The translations under genes and the position numbers were made by a program. Shown here in pieces: positions 19,801 to 27,594 of a stretch of 58,880 nt of DNA (within the stretch, counting starts at the first letter, position 1; every line of letters begins with the position of its first letter). The DNA comes from Nonomuraea wenchangensis (GTDB taxonomy: Bacteria > Actinomycetota > Actinomycetes > Streptosporangiales > Streptosporangiaceae): the NCBI RefSeq assembly GCF_900111685.1, contig NZ_FOHX01000029.1, forward strand, positions 1 through 58,880, given 5' to 3'. Under the pieces are notes generated by a model that had not been told where the DNA came from, did not search any database, and was given only the letters and a program-made list of their open reading frames with translations.

Positions 19801-20450
19801 TCCTCCACGAACTCCGGCGTCTGCAGCAGCGCGTACGTCTTACGTGCGGCCTCCGACAGGTCCTGGTACAGGTCGCCCAGGAAGCGGGTGTCCCAGCCCT
19901 CGGTGCCGTCCTCGCTCAATGGATCGGTGAAGTCATGCACCAGCACACCGGTCTCGTCCCGCTCGCGCCAGAACTCGACCAGCTCCCGCGCTCCGTCGTG
20001 GCTCATCGGGATCTGGAAGAGCGGGTTGTGCGCCCGGTCGAACAGCAGCCGACCCGCCTGGCCCTCTCCCAGCTCCGCGAAGGCACGTTCCAACCAGCCG
20101 CGATACGTCGGATCCGGGTCCTCCTCGACATACGCTTCGTACCGCGCCTCGGCCAGGTCCCGGCGCTCGGTCTCCGGAGCCGTCAGGTAGGGCTCGGGGA
20201 TGAGTCGGTTGTCCTCGCAGAACCTTACGAAGACCGTGCCGAGCACCCACGCCACCGCGACCTGGGTGACACGCTCATCGAGCCAGGAGGTCCAGGTCGC
20301 CGCCGTACGGCCCAGTTTGCGGGCCTGGTCGTATTCGGAGCGCAGCCGCGCCCCCGCCTCCGGCAGCGCCTTGACTTGCTTGGCGAGATCGGTCTCGACC
20401 GCCTTGACCTGTCGCTTCAGATCCTCCAGCAGAGCCTTGCGGTCGATCAT
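16860..20450 (-). CDS. pglX: BREX type 2 adenine-specific DNA methyltransferase PglX
   Basis: The 1196-residue methyltransferase gives the host its protective, sequence-specific N6-adenine mark. The SAM-binding motif is MIDPTCGSGHFVLGTF (residues ~236-251), and the catalytic motif IV is VVGNPPYITVKDKK (~370-383). The middle-to-C-terminal part (~500-870, bases about 17850-18960) is expected to hold the target-recognition region. It is noticeably AT-rich compared with both flanks, with local words such as TAAATACCTTTTCTCC on the plus strand. A run of six G in the coding strand lies at 18208-18213. ATG 20450 overlaps the pglW stop (ATGA) and has AAGGAG four bases upstream. Confidence 0.95.
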   Translation of the reverse strand: MIDRKALLEDLKRQVKAVETDLAKQVKALPEAGARLRSEYDQARKLGRTAATWTSWLDERVTQVAVAWVLGTVFVRFCEDNRLIPEPYLTAPETERRDLAEARYEAYVEEDPDPTYRGWLERAFAELGEGQAGRLLFDRAHNPLFQIPMSHDGARELVEFWRERDETGVLVHDFTDPLSEDGTEGWDTRFLGDLYQDLSEAARKTYALLQTPEFVEEFILDRTMDPAVREFGFEELKMIDPTCGSGHFVLGTFRRLVRLWAARRPDAERHERVRAALDSVHGVDVNPFAVAIARFRLLVAAMAVAGMRTMTEAAKYDWPMHLAVGDSLIKERQLELPLGEEVPRDVLAEFAYTVEDVHEYPGILEPGRYHVVVGNPPYITVKDKKLNDLYRELYSTCAGTYALSVPFAQRFFELAKRGDTDGRGYGIVGQITANSFMKREFGVKLIEDFFAQKVELTEVIDTSGAYIPGHGTPTVILVGTRRSGRTRSETVRTVRSVQGEPMMPESAKEGLVWRAIVNQIDQPSSISEWVSVEDLGRDRYFGKQPWILANGGLEMVEILNHQAQKKLSAVTDDIGAGAVTREDSAYMVGAGALNRHRIPRHLQRPLVEGSEVRDYLTGSPVVSLWPYGEADLCAETSPHTEQFLWPYRVLLRNRVAFGATQLERGLKWFEYSMFFKKRYQVPLSIAFPFVSTHNHFVLDRGEKVFIRTAPVIKLREGESEAKHLRLLGILNSSTACFWLKMVSHAKGGSGLGRGIQSEAWEERYEFTGTNLEDYPLPNQYPTSLAARLDRLAQDIATTNPASITTRTPTVAALREAKARWHFVRAQMIAFQEELDWQVYSLYNLHDEDVRTLDEFDIPELALGERAFEIVLARKVAKGAASDEWFRRHGSTPVTEIPVHWPEPYKQIVQKRIDTIESSRAIGMIERPEYKRRWATEGWDALQEKALRSWLLDRIEKHENWYDENGQPAIVTLARLTDALSRDEDFVSVASIYAPRQELAALVADLITDEHVPFLAALRYKPSGLKKRADWEHVWDVQRQEDAAPDEPAKRKTRDSIPVPPKYTSADFIKASYWRARGKLDVPKERFISYPSTASGLPDLYGWAGWDHREQAQALATYFTNQPLTTEEIAPFLAGLLELQPWLYQWHHEFDAMYSGSPADFFSGYRQQIQGEHGLTDDDLRKWRPTAPARGRRSAKK

Positions 20451-23400
20451 CTCGCTCCTTCCGACGTCCTCTGGTTCTTCGCGCCTGCTCGATGTTCGTT
20501 ACTGATCCATGCGTCCGGAAGCTCTATCCACTCCCCCAGTCCTGCCTGATACGGCACGGCGACGGTGCCCAGCTTCGGCTCACGCCCGGAATCGCTCTGC
20601 GGACACAGCAGCCACAGACCGCGCAGCCCCTGTCGCGCCGCCGCCGAGAGCCGGTCCAGCACCCCCATCGCGTCATAGCGGGCGAACACCGCGGCGTCCG
20701 TCAGCAGCACCGGGCCGGTGCCCGTCGCTAGGAGCTCACGCACTCGCGGCTCGATCCGGCCCCAAGCCGTGCGGGTGTACTCGGCGAGTTTCAGCGCCGC
20801 CCGCGTGCCGGGCTCGGCGACGTCCGCGCGGAGGATGGTCTCCCAAGTCGGCTTCGTGCCCGGCGGCACCAGCTCGTGCATCACCTCCAGGAACAGTCCG
20901 GTCATCGAGACCACCTCCGCTCCGAACCTGCCGGACGCGTTCGAGAGCTCGGTGACCGCCTGTCTGCTCAGCCCGGCCCGCACGGTCAGCACCCGGAAAC
21001 CGTCCCGTCGCACCGAGGCGGCCAGCCGCTCCTCCGCGCGCACCGCAGCCGCGATCTGCGGATCGTCGGAGTAGCGGGTGATGCCGGCGTCGGCCGTCGT
21101 GCGCCGCCAGGCGCGCACGGTGAGATAGCTGGAGGCGGCGTCCATGCGCGTGGGCAGATAACGCGGAGTTCCGCTGTCCTCGCGAGTGGATAGGGTGAGG
21201 TCGAATCCGGCGTCCCGAAGCGCCTTGGTCAGAGCTCCTCCGACGGGCAGGTCGTAGCCGCCCCTGCCGTCCGTCAGCTCAGGAAAGCGGGCGCGCACCC
21301 GCTCGTGGATGTCCTCAGCGGTCAGGCCAGGCTGCCGTCCCTCGGGCACACCGGGGGTGAGCCGCACCAGCCCCGCCTGCGTGAGCCGAAGGGCCCGCAC
21401 CAACGACAGGTTCCGGGGATAGATCTCCAGCCGCGGGGTGGCGGCGGCGTTCCGGGACGCGGCCACCGCCAGCTCGACCATGCGACGCTCGTCCCACTCG
21501 ATCGTGCCCGGCGGCGGGGTGATCGCCCCCAGCTCGCTCAGCACGATGGTCGCGGTCGGCAGCGTGTCCAGCTCGGCAAGGCGATCGGCGGCCCGGCCCA
21601 GACGGTGCGCGTAGTCGAGCAGACCAGGCGCGGACGGCGTGTCGGGCGAGTCGTCCTCGCCGACCTCCAGAGCCAGCAGGCCCGCGCCCATCGCCTCGTC
21701 CACGGCCTCACGGTTGGCGGCGTGCCGGAACGCGCTGTCCTCCGGGACGAGCTGCTCGACCTCCACGACGGCCCGCACCGCGGCCAGGGCGACCGCGCGG
21801 CGCTGCTCGCGATCCCTGATGCGGGTGCCGCGCCGTACCGCCAGGACGTCGGCGATCTCCGCGGCCGCGGCCACCCGGCCGAGTCCGGTCAGCGATTGCA
21901 GGATCTCCTCACGCAGGGCCTGCACCGCGGGGAGCTTCTTCCACCGCATCCGCTGGGTCTTCAGCATCTGCGGGATACGTCCACGACTGAGACCGAGGGC
22001 GTCGGCCACCTCCCGCTGCTTCGGCCAGACCCCGATGCCCGGCAGCTCACCTCGCTCGTTGGGCAGGCGCAGCAGCAGCCGCACCATCTCGACCTCGTTC
22101 TGGTTCGACCCGTTCTGCTTTAACTCCGGCACCAGCAGCGCCGCGAGGGTGTCGAGGCTGACCGAGCGCAGGGCGCGCTGTGAGAGGTCATCCGCGCCCT
22201 CGCCGGTGACGAGGGTGTCCACGAGAGCGGATTCGGTCGCGCTGAGCCGCTCCAATTCCTCCTGCGCTTCGCGGCGGCCCTCGGGCGTGAGCGGGGAGAC
22301 AGGCTTCTGGCGCAGCCGCTCACCCCACTCCCGCTGGCGGCGCTGGATCTCGTTGCGCGTCTTGGCGCCCAAGCCCGGAGCATTGATGAGGTTGCGCTGG
22401 CTGTAGTCCAACAGCTCGCCCACCGTTGTCACGCCCAGCCCGTACAGGAACGACTCAGCGGCCGGAGTCAGACCGGAGGCGGACAGGTGCGTGTCGCGCG
22501 TCACCTCGGCGGCGAGCCGGTCACGCTGCTGCTCGGCGGACTCCGGCTCGGCGGCGGCGATCGCCGGGGCACCCTCTGCCGGATCGGCCTGCTCGGATCG
22601 GGCAGGTGCCGGATGCAGGGAGCCGCGCGGGTCGGATGGCGCCGATTCCGACATGTCCAGGAAGAGCTTTTTCCAGGCGTCCCGCATGGGCTTGAGATCC
22701 CGGAAACGGTGCGCCACGTCCCGGTGCAGAGCCTTACGGAAGAACGCGACAAGCCCGTCGCGGATCGCGGGGTCGAAGGCATCGGCGGCGATCGCCGGGT
22801 ACGGCCACTCCTCCGGGTCGGTCTGTCGAGCCGAGACCTTGCCGTCACTCCACTTGGGTAGTTCGCCGGAGGCCATCTCGTGCAATGTGACCGCGACGGC
22901 GTACCGCTCGGCGTGGGCGTCGTACACCGAACGCGTCAGCGTGCCGATGAACGGGTCGAGGTAACCGTCCGTGCCGGCGTCCGTTTCCTGTACCGGGTAT
23001 CCGGCCAGCGAGAAGTCGATCAGCACCAGCTCCCGGGTGCGGTTGGGGCGGACACGGATGGCGATGTTGTCCGGCTTGATGTCGCGGTGCCACACACCTT
23101 CGCCCTCCAGGAAGTCGACGGCACCGAAAAGGTAGTCGCCGTACGCCTCCAGCTGGTCGACCTGGAGCCGGCCACTCTCGCGCAACTGCCGCGCCACGGT
23201 TTCTTCGCGGCGGCGGGTGCCGCCCGCGGTCTCCCCGTTCTCGTCCGGGTCGCGTTCGTCACCGACATATTCCAGGACGAGGACCGTACGCCCACCGATG
23301 ACCAGCGGCTCCGGCTCGACCAGGCGGATGATGCGCGAGTCGGGACGAAGCCGTCCCATGACCTCGGCCTCGCGGGCCAGAACCTCGCCGCGGCTGTCGG

Positions 23401-25084
23401 ACAGGGCGACCTTCAGCACCGCGAGCGCACGCGCGCCCCGCACCGCCCGACCCGCCTGCAAGTCGCGAACGAGGAAGGCACGGCTCGTCGAGCCGGTGCC
23501 CAGGCGACGCCGTACCTCCCAGCGACCGGCCAGCACGTCGCCCGCGACGGCCTCCAAAGGATCCTTGTCCGGAATCTGCGCCGTACCGGTGTCGGCGGCG
23601 GGAGTGGTGAGCGCGTCCTCGACGTACTCCAGCATCTCCAGGAACTCATCGACTGTGGCGAGCCGACGTTCCGGCCGGTAAGCGGTCGCGGCCTGCACCA
23701 GCTCGTCGATGTCCTCCGACAAGCCGTCCACGATCGCGCTGGGCCGCAGTCCCTCCCCCGCCTCCAGCCGTGCCAGCAGCTCGGCCTGACTCGCGGCCGG
23801 GGGCCTGCCGGTCGCCAGCAGGTAGGTGAGCACGCCGAGCCCGTAAACGTCGAGGGCGATCGGATCCGGGTTCATCGCGGTCAGCTCGGGCGCGAGGTAC
23901 GGGTCCGAACCCTCGGACACGTGGATCGCAGACAGGGCCGTCGGGGCGAACCGCGTCATGCCCTGCGACGGCCCGCTCCCGCTGCGCTGAGTGGCGATCT
24001 GCCAATCGGAGATCTGCAGGCGTGGAGCGAGCCAGGCGGCCTCCTCCCCGATGGCATGGTCCTTGCGGCCTCGATTGCGGGGAATCACGTGTACGGAGCG
24101 GGCGGCCAGCGCACGGTGATGGATACGGCTGGAATGCGCCGAACGCATCGTCTCGGCTAGCTGCCGGACCAGGGCCATCCGAGCGAGGATGTCGAGCTTG
24201 TCCCCGTACTGGACCAGGTATTCGTCCAAGCGGAGGGTCTGCGGGTGGTAATCGAAGATCAGTGCGGGGCCGGCCGAGTGGCCAGAAGGGTCGTACTGTT
24301 TCAGCTGGACCACGCAGGGGTGGCGGAAACGGCGTAGAACGGCGGCCTCGCGCCGGGCGGCGTTCTCCACCGACGCGCGGATCGAGGCGTCCGATCCGCG
24401 CTCGCGCAGGTAGATGCGGACGCGAGCGAGCTCGGGCAGCTCGGCGTGACGGGCCAGGTAGTCGGCCCAGGTGGGGCCGGTGTCGAAGGACTTGCGCTCC
24501 AGGAGGTAGGGGCCGACCTTGTATTCGGCGTCGCTGCGACGAATGCCTATCCGTTCCAGCGCGCCCTTGATCTCCCGGGAGTCGGTCGCAGCGAGCCGCC
24601 GCCGCTCGTCGCGCGCGGGCTGCCGCAGCATCTCCACGAGTTTGTCGATCGTGTAGACGCCGTTCTGGTCATGAGCCGGAAGGCGGATTTTGAGCGAGGA
24701 ATCTGTGAAGCAGACCGCCGCGGACACCCACACGCGCCTGCCGTACTGCCCCAGCAGCGCCGCCAGCTCCTTGGCCTTCTTGTCCACCAGGTGCAGCGGA
24801 TTGCCATGAGGGACGCGGCGGCCCTCCTTGGTGGTCTGCACCCAGGTACCGTTCTCGGTGGTGAGACTGCCGCGCCAGTCCTTGAGCTCGACCATGTGCA
24901 CGCCGCCGGGAGTAACGACCAGCAGATCGACCTCGCGCACGTGGCCGGCGTAGGCGGTGAAGGTGAAGTTCGACCAAGCCCGCCACGGCTCGCCGTCCGG
25001 CAGCTTCTTGCGGATGGCCTCCAGCCCGCGGCGCTCGTGATCGAACTCGGACTCGGTGACAGTGGTCCACCGGCCTTCGAGCAT
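20447..25084 (-). CDS. pglW: BREX type 2 serine/threonine kinase PglW
   Basis: First gene of the operon, about 1545 residues. A NERD nuclease-related domain is near residues 35-85 (REVDLLVVTPGGVHMVELKD). A kinase-like region follows (~195-440) whose catalytic loop reads HHRALAARS and whose DFG position reads ISDWQIA, so it is probably inactive. A second kinase (~520-800) has a lysine in LAVLKVAL, an intact loop WHRDIKPDN (~665), and DFS instead of DFG. A helix-hairpin-helix (NAPGLGAKTRNEIQRR, ~905) and an HTH-like segment (LGLSRGRIPQMLK, ~1035) come later. ATG 25084 has GGAG eight bases upstream and matches PglW N-termini. The longer frame begins with TTG 25156, which lies upstream of the predicted transcript start. 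Confidence 0.93.
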   Translation of the reverse strand: MLEGRWTTVTESEFDHERRGLEAIRKKLPDGEPWRAWSNFTFTAYAGHVREVDLLVVTPGGVHMVELKDWRGSLTTENGTWVQTTKEGRRVPHGNPLHLVDKKAKELAALLGQYGRRVWVSAAVCFTDSSLKIRLPAHDQNGVYTIDKLVEMLRQPARDERRRLAATDSREIKGALERIGIRRSDAEYKVGPYLLERKSFDTGPTWADYLARHAELPELARVRIYLRERGSDASIRASVENAARREAAVLRRFRHPCVVQLKQYDPSGHSAGPALIFDYHPQTLRLDEYLVQYGDKLDILARMALVRQLAETMRSAHSSRIHHRALAARSVHVIPRNRGRKDHAIGEEAAWLAPRLQISDWQIATQRSGSGPSQGMTRFAPTALSAIHVSEGSDPYLAPELTAMNPDPIALDVYGLGVLTYLLATGRPPAASQAELLARLEAGEGLRPSAIVDGLSEDIDELVQAATAYRPERRLATVDEFLEMLEYVEDALTTPAADTGTAQIPDKDPLEAVAGDVLAGRWEVRRRLGTGSTSRAFLVRDLQAGRAVRGARALAVLKVALSDSRGEVLAREAEVMGRLRPDSRIIRLVEPEPLVIGGRTVLVLEYVGDERDPDENGETAGGTRRREETVARQLRESGRLQVDQLEAYGDYLFGAVDFLEGEGVWHRDIKPDNIAIRVRPNRTRELVLIDFSLAGYPVQETDAGTDGYLDPFIGTLTRSVYDAHAERYAVAVTLHEMASGELPKWSDGKVSARQTDPEEWPYPAIAADAFDPAIRDGLVAFFRKALHRDVAHRFRDLKPMRDAWKKLFLDMSESAPSDPRGSLHPAPARSEQADPAEGAPAIAAAEPESAEQQRDRLAAEVTRDTHLSASGLTPAAESFLYGLGVTTVGELLDYSQRNLINAPGLGAKTRNEIQRRQREWGERLRQKPVSPLTPEGRREAQEELERLSATESALVDTLVTGEGADDLSQRALRSVSLDTLAALLVPELKQNGSNQNEVEMVRLLLRLPNERGELPGIGVWPKQREVADALGLSRGRIPQMLKTQRMRWKKLPAVQALREEILQSLTGLGRVAAAAEIADVLAVRRGTRIRDREQRRAVALAAVRAVVEVEQLVPEDSAFRHAANREAVDEAMGAGLLALEVGEDDSPDTPSAPGLLDYAHRLGRAADRLAELDTLPTATIVLSELGAITPPPGTIEWDERRMVELAVAASRNAAATPRLEIYPRNLSLVRALRLTQAGLVRLTPGVPEGRQPGLTAEDIHERVRARFPELTDGRGGYDLPVGGALTKALRDAGFDLTLSTREDSGTPRYLPTRMDAASSYLTVRAWRRTTADAGITRYSDDPQIAAAVRAEERLAASVRRDGFRVLTVRAGLSRQAVTELSNASGRFGAEVVSMTGLFLEVMHELVPPGTKPTWETILRADVAEPGTRAALKLAEYTRTAWGRIEPRVRELLATGTGPVLLTDAAVFARYDAMGVLDRLSAAARQGLRGLWLLCPQSDSGREPKLGTVAVPYQAGLGEWIELPDAWISNEHRAGAKNQRTSEGAR

Positions 25085-25157
25085 GCGCCCCACTCCGCTG
25101 TCGTCGTCGCTGTGTCGCACCCCGGCCGCTGAACCGAAGCCGAGCCGCAGGGCCAAG

Positions 25158-25186
25158 ATGCTATCGGCGAGGCATAAGGTTTCGAA
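25158..25186 (-). promoter_or_regulatory. Possible promoter of the BREX operon
   Basis: On the minus strand a TTCGAA (25181-25186) lies 17 bases from TAGCAT (25158-25163). Transcription would start near 25150, giving a leader of about 65 bases before ATG 25084. The hexamers are weak matches to a housekeeping-sigma promoter, so this is tentative. Confidence 0.3.
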
Positions 25187-25535
25187 GCTAGATGAGCAAG
25201 AACATCATTGGACTACCGGTTGGCGCCGATGAACCCGACCTCCTTGCAACCCAGCTGTCGACGCAAGATTTAAGAGGTGCCCGCCTAGACACCATGCGCC
25301 AGACCGGCGCACCCGCCGGTGCTGGTCTTTTGCCCGACCCGCAGATTGCTTCGTTAGCGTCCATGGGAGTGGTGTACGGGTTTGAACCCGTTCGTCACCT
25401 TGACGCCCGAAAGGGAAGATCGATGTGACATGAGGGCGGCCACTCCGTGATCCTTCACAGCTGTCGAAGGCGTACGAAATCCGTCACCTTCCCCACGCCC
25501 CACCACCAGGGAATCAGGGAGCGAAAGGGCCGCAC
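25187..25535. other. Region upstream of BREX without a convincing gene
   Basis: Base composition is closer to AT-rich than in neighbouring genes. A 78-residue plus-strand frame (25192-25428) has no ribosome-binding site and no recognisable motif, so it is not called. The only structure seen is a 16-base palindrome at 25376-25391. Confidence 0.4.
25376..25391. repeat. Perfect palindrome ACGGGTT-TG-AACCCGT
   Basis: Seven-base arms (25376-25382 and 25385-25391) flank TG. It lies about 290 bases upstream of pglW in a gene-poor stretch, and could be an operator, a hairpin or a relic of an attachment site. It does not fold as a tRNA T-arm because the loop length is wrong. Confidence 0.5.
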
Positions 25536-25964
25536 ATGGACATCCAGATCAGCATTACCGGAATGATCGCCTACGAACCTCGCTTCTTCCCCGCCAGCCA
25601 CAACGCGCCGGCCATGTGGTCGGCCAAGCTCAAGGCGGACGGGCCGGCGACGCCCGGCCGCGAATGATCGCCCTACATCCCGACCCGGATTTTCGAGGGG
25701 CCCGTCACCACGATCCCCTCGGGCAGAGACAGGGGCAGGGAGGAGGATGGCCCAGCCGCCAGCCGCCAGCCGCCAGCCGCCAGCCGCCAGCCGCCAGCCG
25801 ACTCCGGCCAGGGCATGCAAGCCTTTGCTGGGTACCTGGCGCGGGCCCATGCTGCGGCATGTAACCCACCGGCCGCGTGGCTGCAGCGGGAGTCCGGCAT
25901 CCCCCAAACGACCGTCGGAGACGCTGGTCGGCGGGCGCCGCAAGCGACTGCCGGACTGGAGTGA
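25536..25964 (+). pseudogene. SSB-like ORF interrupted by an in-frame TGA
   Basis: From ATG 25536 the frame reads MDIQISITGMIAYEPRFFPA and continues to PAMWSAKLKADG, the order of features seen at the N-terminus of single-stranded-DNA-binding proteins (ITG.I..EP...). A TGA at 25665-25667 stops it after 43 residues. The same frame stays open for another 98 codons: SPYIPTRIFEGPVTTIP, a Q/P/A repeat from a 7-bp tandem repeat, then FAGYLARAHAAA and AAWLQRESGIPQTTVGDAG before the stop at 25962. It may be a nonsense-mutated gene of the old conjugative element. SSB identity is only a pattern match. Confidence 0.35.
25753..25800. repeat. 7-bp tandem repeat CAGCCGC, about 6.9 copies
   Basis: The unit CAGCCGC is repeated without mismatch over 48 bases. 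Because seven is not a multiple of three, copy-number changes would shift the frame of any gene reading through. Read in the frame of the ORF beginning at 25536 it gives a P-A-A-S-R-Q-P cycle of seven residues. Such a microsatellite is prone to length variation. Confidence 0.9.
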
Positions 25965-26153
25965 GCAGGTCGAGCCGCTGCTGCGGGCCTTACGCCGCCT
26001 GCTGGCCACAGCGTAAACAGCCGCACGCGGATCGAGGGAGGAAACAGACGGCCTGGGTCATGTTTCGCTGGCGTCTCCCAGGGCGACCCCGGATGACCCG
26101 GGGGTGGCCAGGTTTACCGGACTCAACCGGTGCCCACCCGCTGGTATCGAAGC

Positions 26154-26321
26154 ATGTCCCGATCCAGATTGCGATACGGCCGCCTGGCCGCCCTCACTAC
26201 CGCTGCCGCCTGGACCGTCCACACCGCCCTGTTCGGCTCCGACCGTCTCAGCGAACGCGCCTTCCGGCTGCTGCGCTGGATCGCCGACCAGCCCGAACCC
26301 TCCAAGCATCGCCCCCGGTAG
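26154..26321 (+). CDS. Small hypothetical protein with one possible membrane segment
   Basis: The 55-residue product from ATG 26154 (GTG 26130 is an alternative) reads AALTTAAAWTVHTALFG, then SERAFRLLRWIADQPEP. Small proteins with a similar ALFGSD/AFRLLRWI pattern are common in actinomycetes, to my recollection. No clear ribosome-binding site is visible, and function is unknown. It lies in a gene-poor region between the broken ORF at 25536 and the ArsR operon. Confidence 0.4.
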   Translation: MSRSRLRYGRLAALTTAAAWTVHTALFGSDRLSERAFRLLRWIADQPEPSKHRPR

Positions 26322-26736
26322 GACCACCTCCCCGATGCCGGTCGTTGGTGGAACATCCGCCAGCCCTCACAGACGACCCGCATTCCCCCGCGCCCCGCTG
26401 CGTCGTCACCAAACGCACCAGACCGGTCACCACTCAAGCCGCCCGTGCGCAAAGGACTATGGACATTCGCGCAGTCGACTTCGGAAATCGAAATCCGCCC
26501 CGAAACCGTGGGTGGGGCGTTGAGTTTCGGGACGGTTTTCGGGACAGCAGGGGGGCACCAGCCGAAGGGGGGCCGATCAGACGATGGCCGAGCCGAACAT
26601 GGACCGCGTGCACGCATCGCCCTCCGTTGGTAGCGCGGGTAGTCGGTGGCATTGACACCGATGCGGCTGACGAGCAGTTAACAGCTCCCTGAGCCCTTCT
26701 CTCGGTGACGGTTGGTGATCGCCTGTGCAGCTCGAC
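26322..26736. other. Gene-poor stretch
   Basis: Several overlapping short frames exist on both strands but none has a recognisable motif, a ribosome-binding site or a consistent reading frame. I see no tRNA or attachment-site repeat here. Confidence 0.4.
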
Positions 26737-26783
26737 AGTTAGCCCTTGCGCTAACTATTGCGGGGCTGCGATACTTAGCCGCG
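26737..26783 (+). promoter_or_regulatory. Promoter and ArsR-type operator of the arsR operon, probably leaderless
   Basis: A perfect palindrome, AGTTAGC (26737-26743) and GCTAACT (26750-26756), overlaps a TTGCGC -35 (26746-26751). An 18-base spacer leads to GATACT (26770-26775). The GTG start at 26783 is seven bases beyond, so the transcript probably starts at the start codon. The dyad over the -35 fits autorepression by the ArsR-type product. Confidence 0.6.
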
Positions 26784-27121
26784 TGGCACAGTATTCGGAG
26801 CAGCTCGACGGGCTGTTCGTCGCCCTCGCCGACCCCACCCGGCGCGCCGTCGTCCGGCGCCTCGGCCACGGGCCCACGAGCGTCGGCGACCTCGCCCGCG
26901 AGTTCCCGATGACCCTTCCCTCGTTCATGAAGCACGTGCGGACGCTCGAATCGAACGGGCTGATCCGCACGGTCAAGTCCGGCCGAGTGCGCACTTGCGT
27001 GCTCAACCGCGAGCGGCTCGCCCTGGTCGACGATTGGCTCGCGGAGCAGCGCCGGATCTGGGGGGAGCGCACCGACCGCCTCGAACAGTTGGTCACCGAC
27101 CCGGAGGAGAACACGCAGTGA
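26783..27121 (+). CDS. ArsR-family winged-helix transcriptional regulator
   Basis: The 112-residue product from GTG 26783 begins AQYSEQLDGLFVALADPTRR, the standard start of ArsR regulators. The recognition helix region is DLAREFPMTLPSFMKHVRTL (residues ~37-56), then LIRTVKSGRVRTCVLN as the wing. The ArsR metal-binding cysteine pair is absent; this matches the subgroup cotranscribed with SRPBCC genes rather than metal sensors. It is followed by, and overlaps by GTGA, the SRPBCC gene. The long upstream reading frame is ignored because the leaderless promoter fixes this start. Confidence 0.88.
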   Translation: MAQYSEQLDGLFVALADPTRRAVVRRLGHGPTSVGDLAREFPMTLPSFMKHVRTLESNGLIRTVKSGRVRTCVLNRERLALVDDWLAEQRRIWGERTDRLEQLVTDPEENTQ

Positions 27122-27594
27122 ATCCCGATCTCGACCTTGGCGTGGAGCGGATCATCCGCGCCCCGCGCGCGACCGTGTGGAGGGCCTGGACCGACCCGTC
27201 CCGGCTTGAGCAGTGGTGGGTCCCGGCTCCGTCCCGTTGCCGGGTGGACCGCCTGGACCTGCGGCCCGGCGGGGCGTTCGTGACGCGGCTGAGTGACGAC
27301 GGGGCCGCGTTCGTCCCGCACCTGGACGCGTGCTTCCTCGCCGTGGACGAGCTCGAGCGGATCGTTTTCACCAATGCGATCGACAGCGCGTGGCGGCCCG
27401 CGAGCCCCGCCCCGGTCCCGATGACCGCCACGATCACGATGAACGATCACCCGGATGGCACGGACTACCGGATCGTCGTCCGGCACGGCGACCCGGAGGC
27501 CCGCGCTCATCACGAGAAGCTCGGCTTCGCCGAGGGTTGGGGGACGGCCGCCGGCCAGTTGGCCGCTCTCACCGAGAGCATGGCTAAGCGATGA
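27118..27594 (+). CDS. SRPBCC/AHSA1-family protein
   Basis: The 158-residue protein starts at GTG 27118 (GTGA overlap). The fold signature is clear: LGVERIIRAPRATVWRAWTD (residues ~6-25), the RLEQWWVP motif (~29-36) and DLRPGGAF (~45-52). The C-terminal helix is EGWGTAAGQLAALTESM. AHSA1-type proteins bind hydrophobic ligands in a START-like cavity. Pairing with an ArsR regulator is very common, but the ligand is unknown. The next gene overlaps by ATGA, so the three genes form one operon. Confidence 0.88.
   Translation: MNPDLDLGVERIIRAPRATVWRAWTDPSRLEQWWVPAPSRCRVDRLDLRPGGAFVTRLSDDGAAFVPHLDACFLAVDELERIVFTNAIDSAWRPASPAPVPMTATITMNDHPDGTDYRIVVRHGDPEARAHHEKLGFAEGWGTAAGQLAALTESMAKR

Noticed and set aside
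6394..25084. DISARM or Dnd/Ssp as alternatives for the defence operon
   Set aside because: PglZ, PglW kinase, PglY ATPase and PglX methyltransferase together are specific to BREX type 2. No DISARM drmA/B/C or dnd genes are seen.
25376..25391. tRNA-like T-arm near the BREX promoter
   Set aside because: The loop is not seven bases when the stem is paired, and no acceptor, D or anticodon arm was found.
25455..26009. A 184-codon minus-strand frame with W-R-L-A-A-G-G repeats
   Set aside because: The repetition is due to the CAGCCGC tandem repeat. There is no start signal, and the plus-strand frame is more protein-like.
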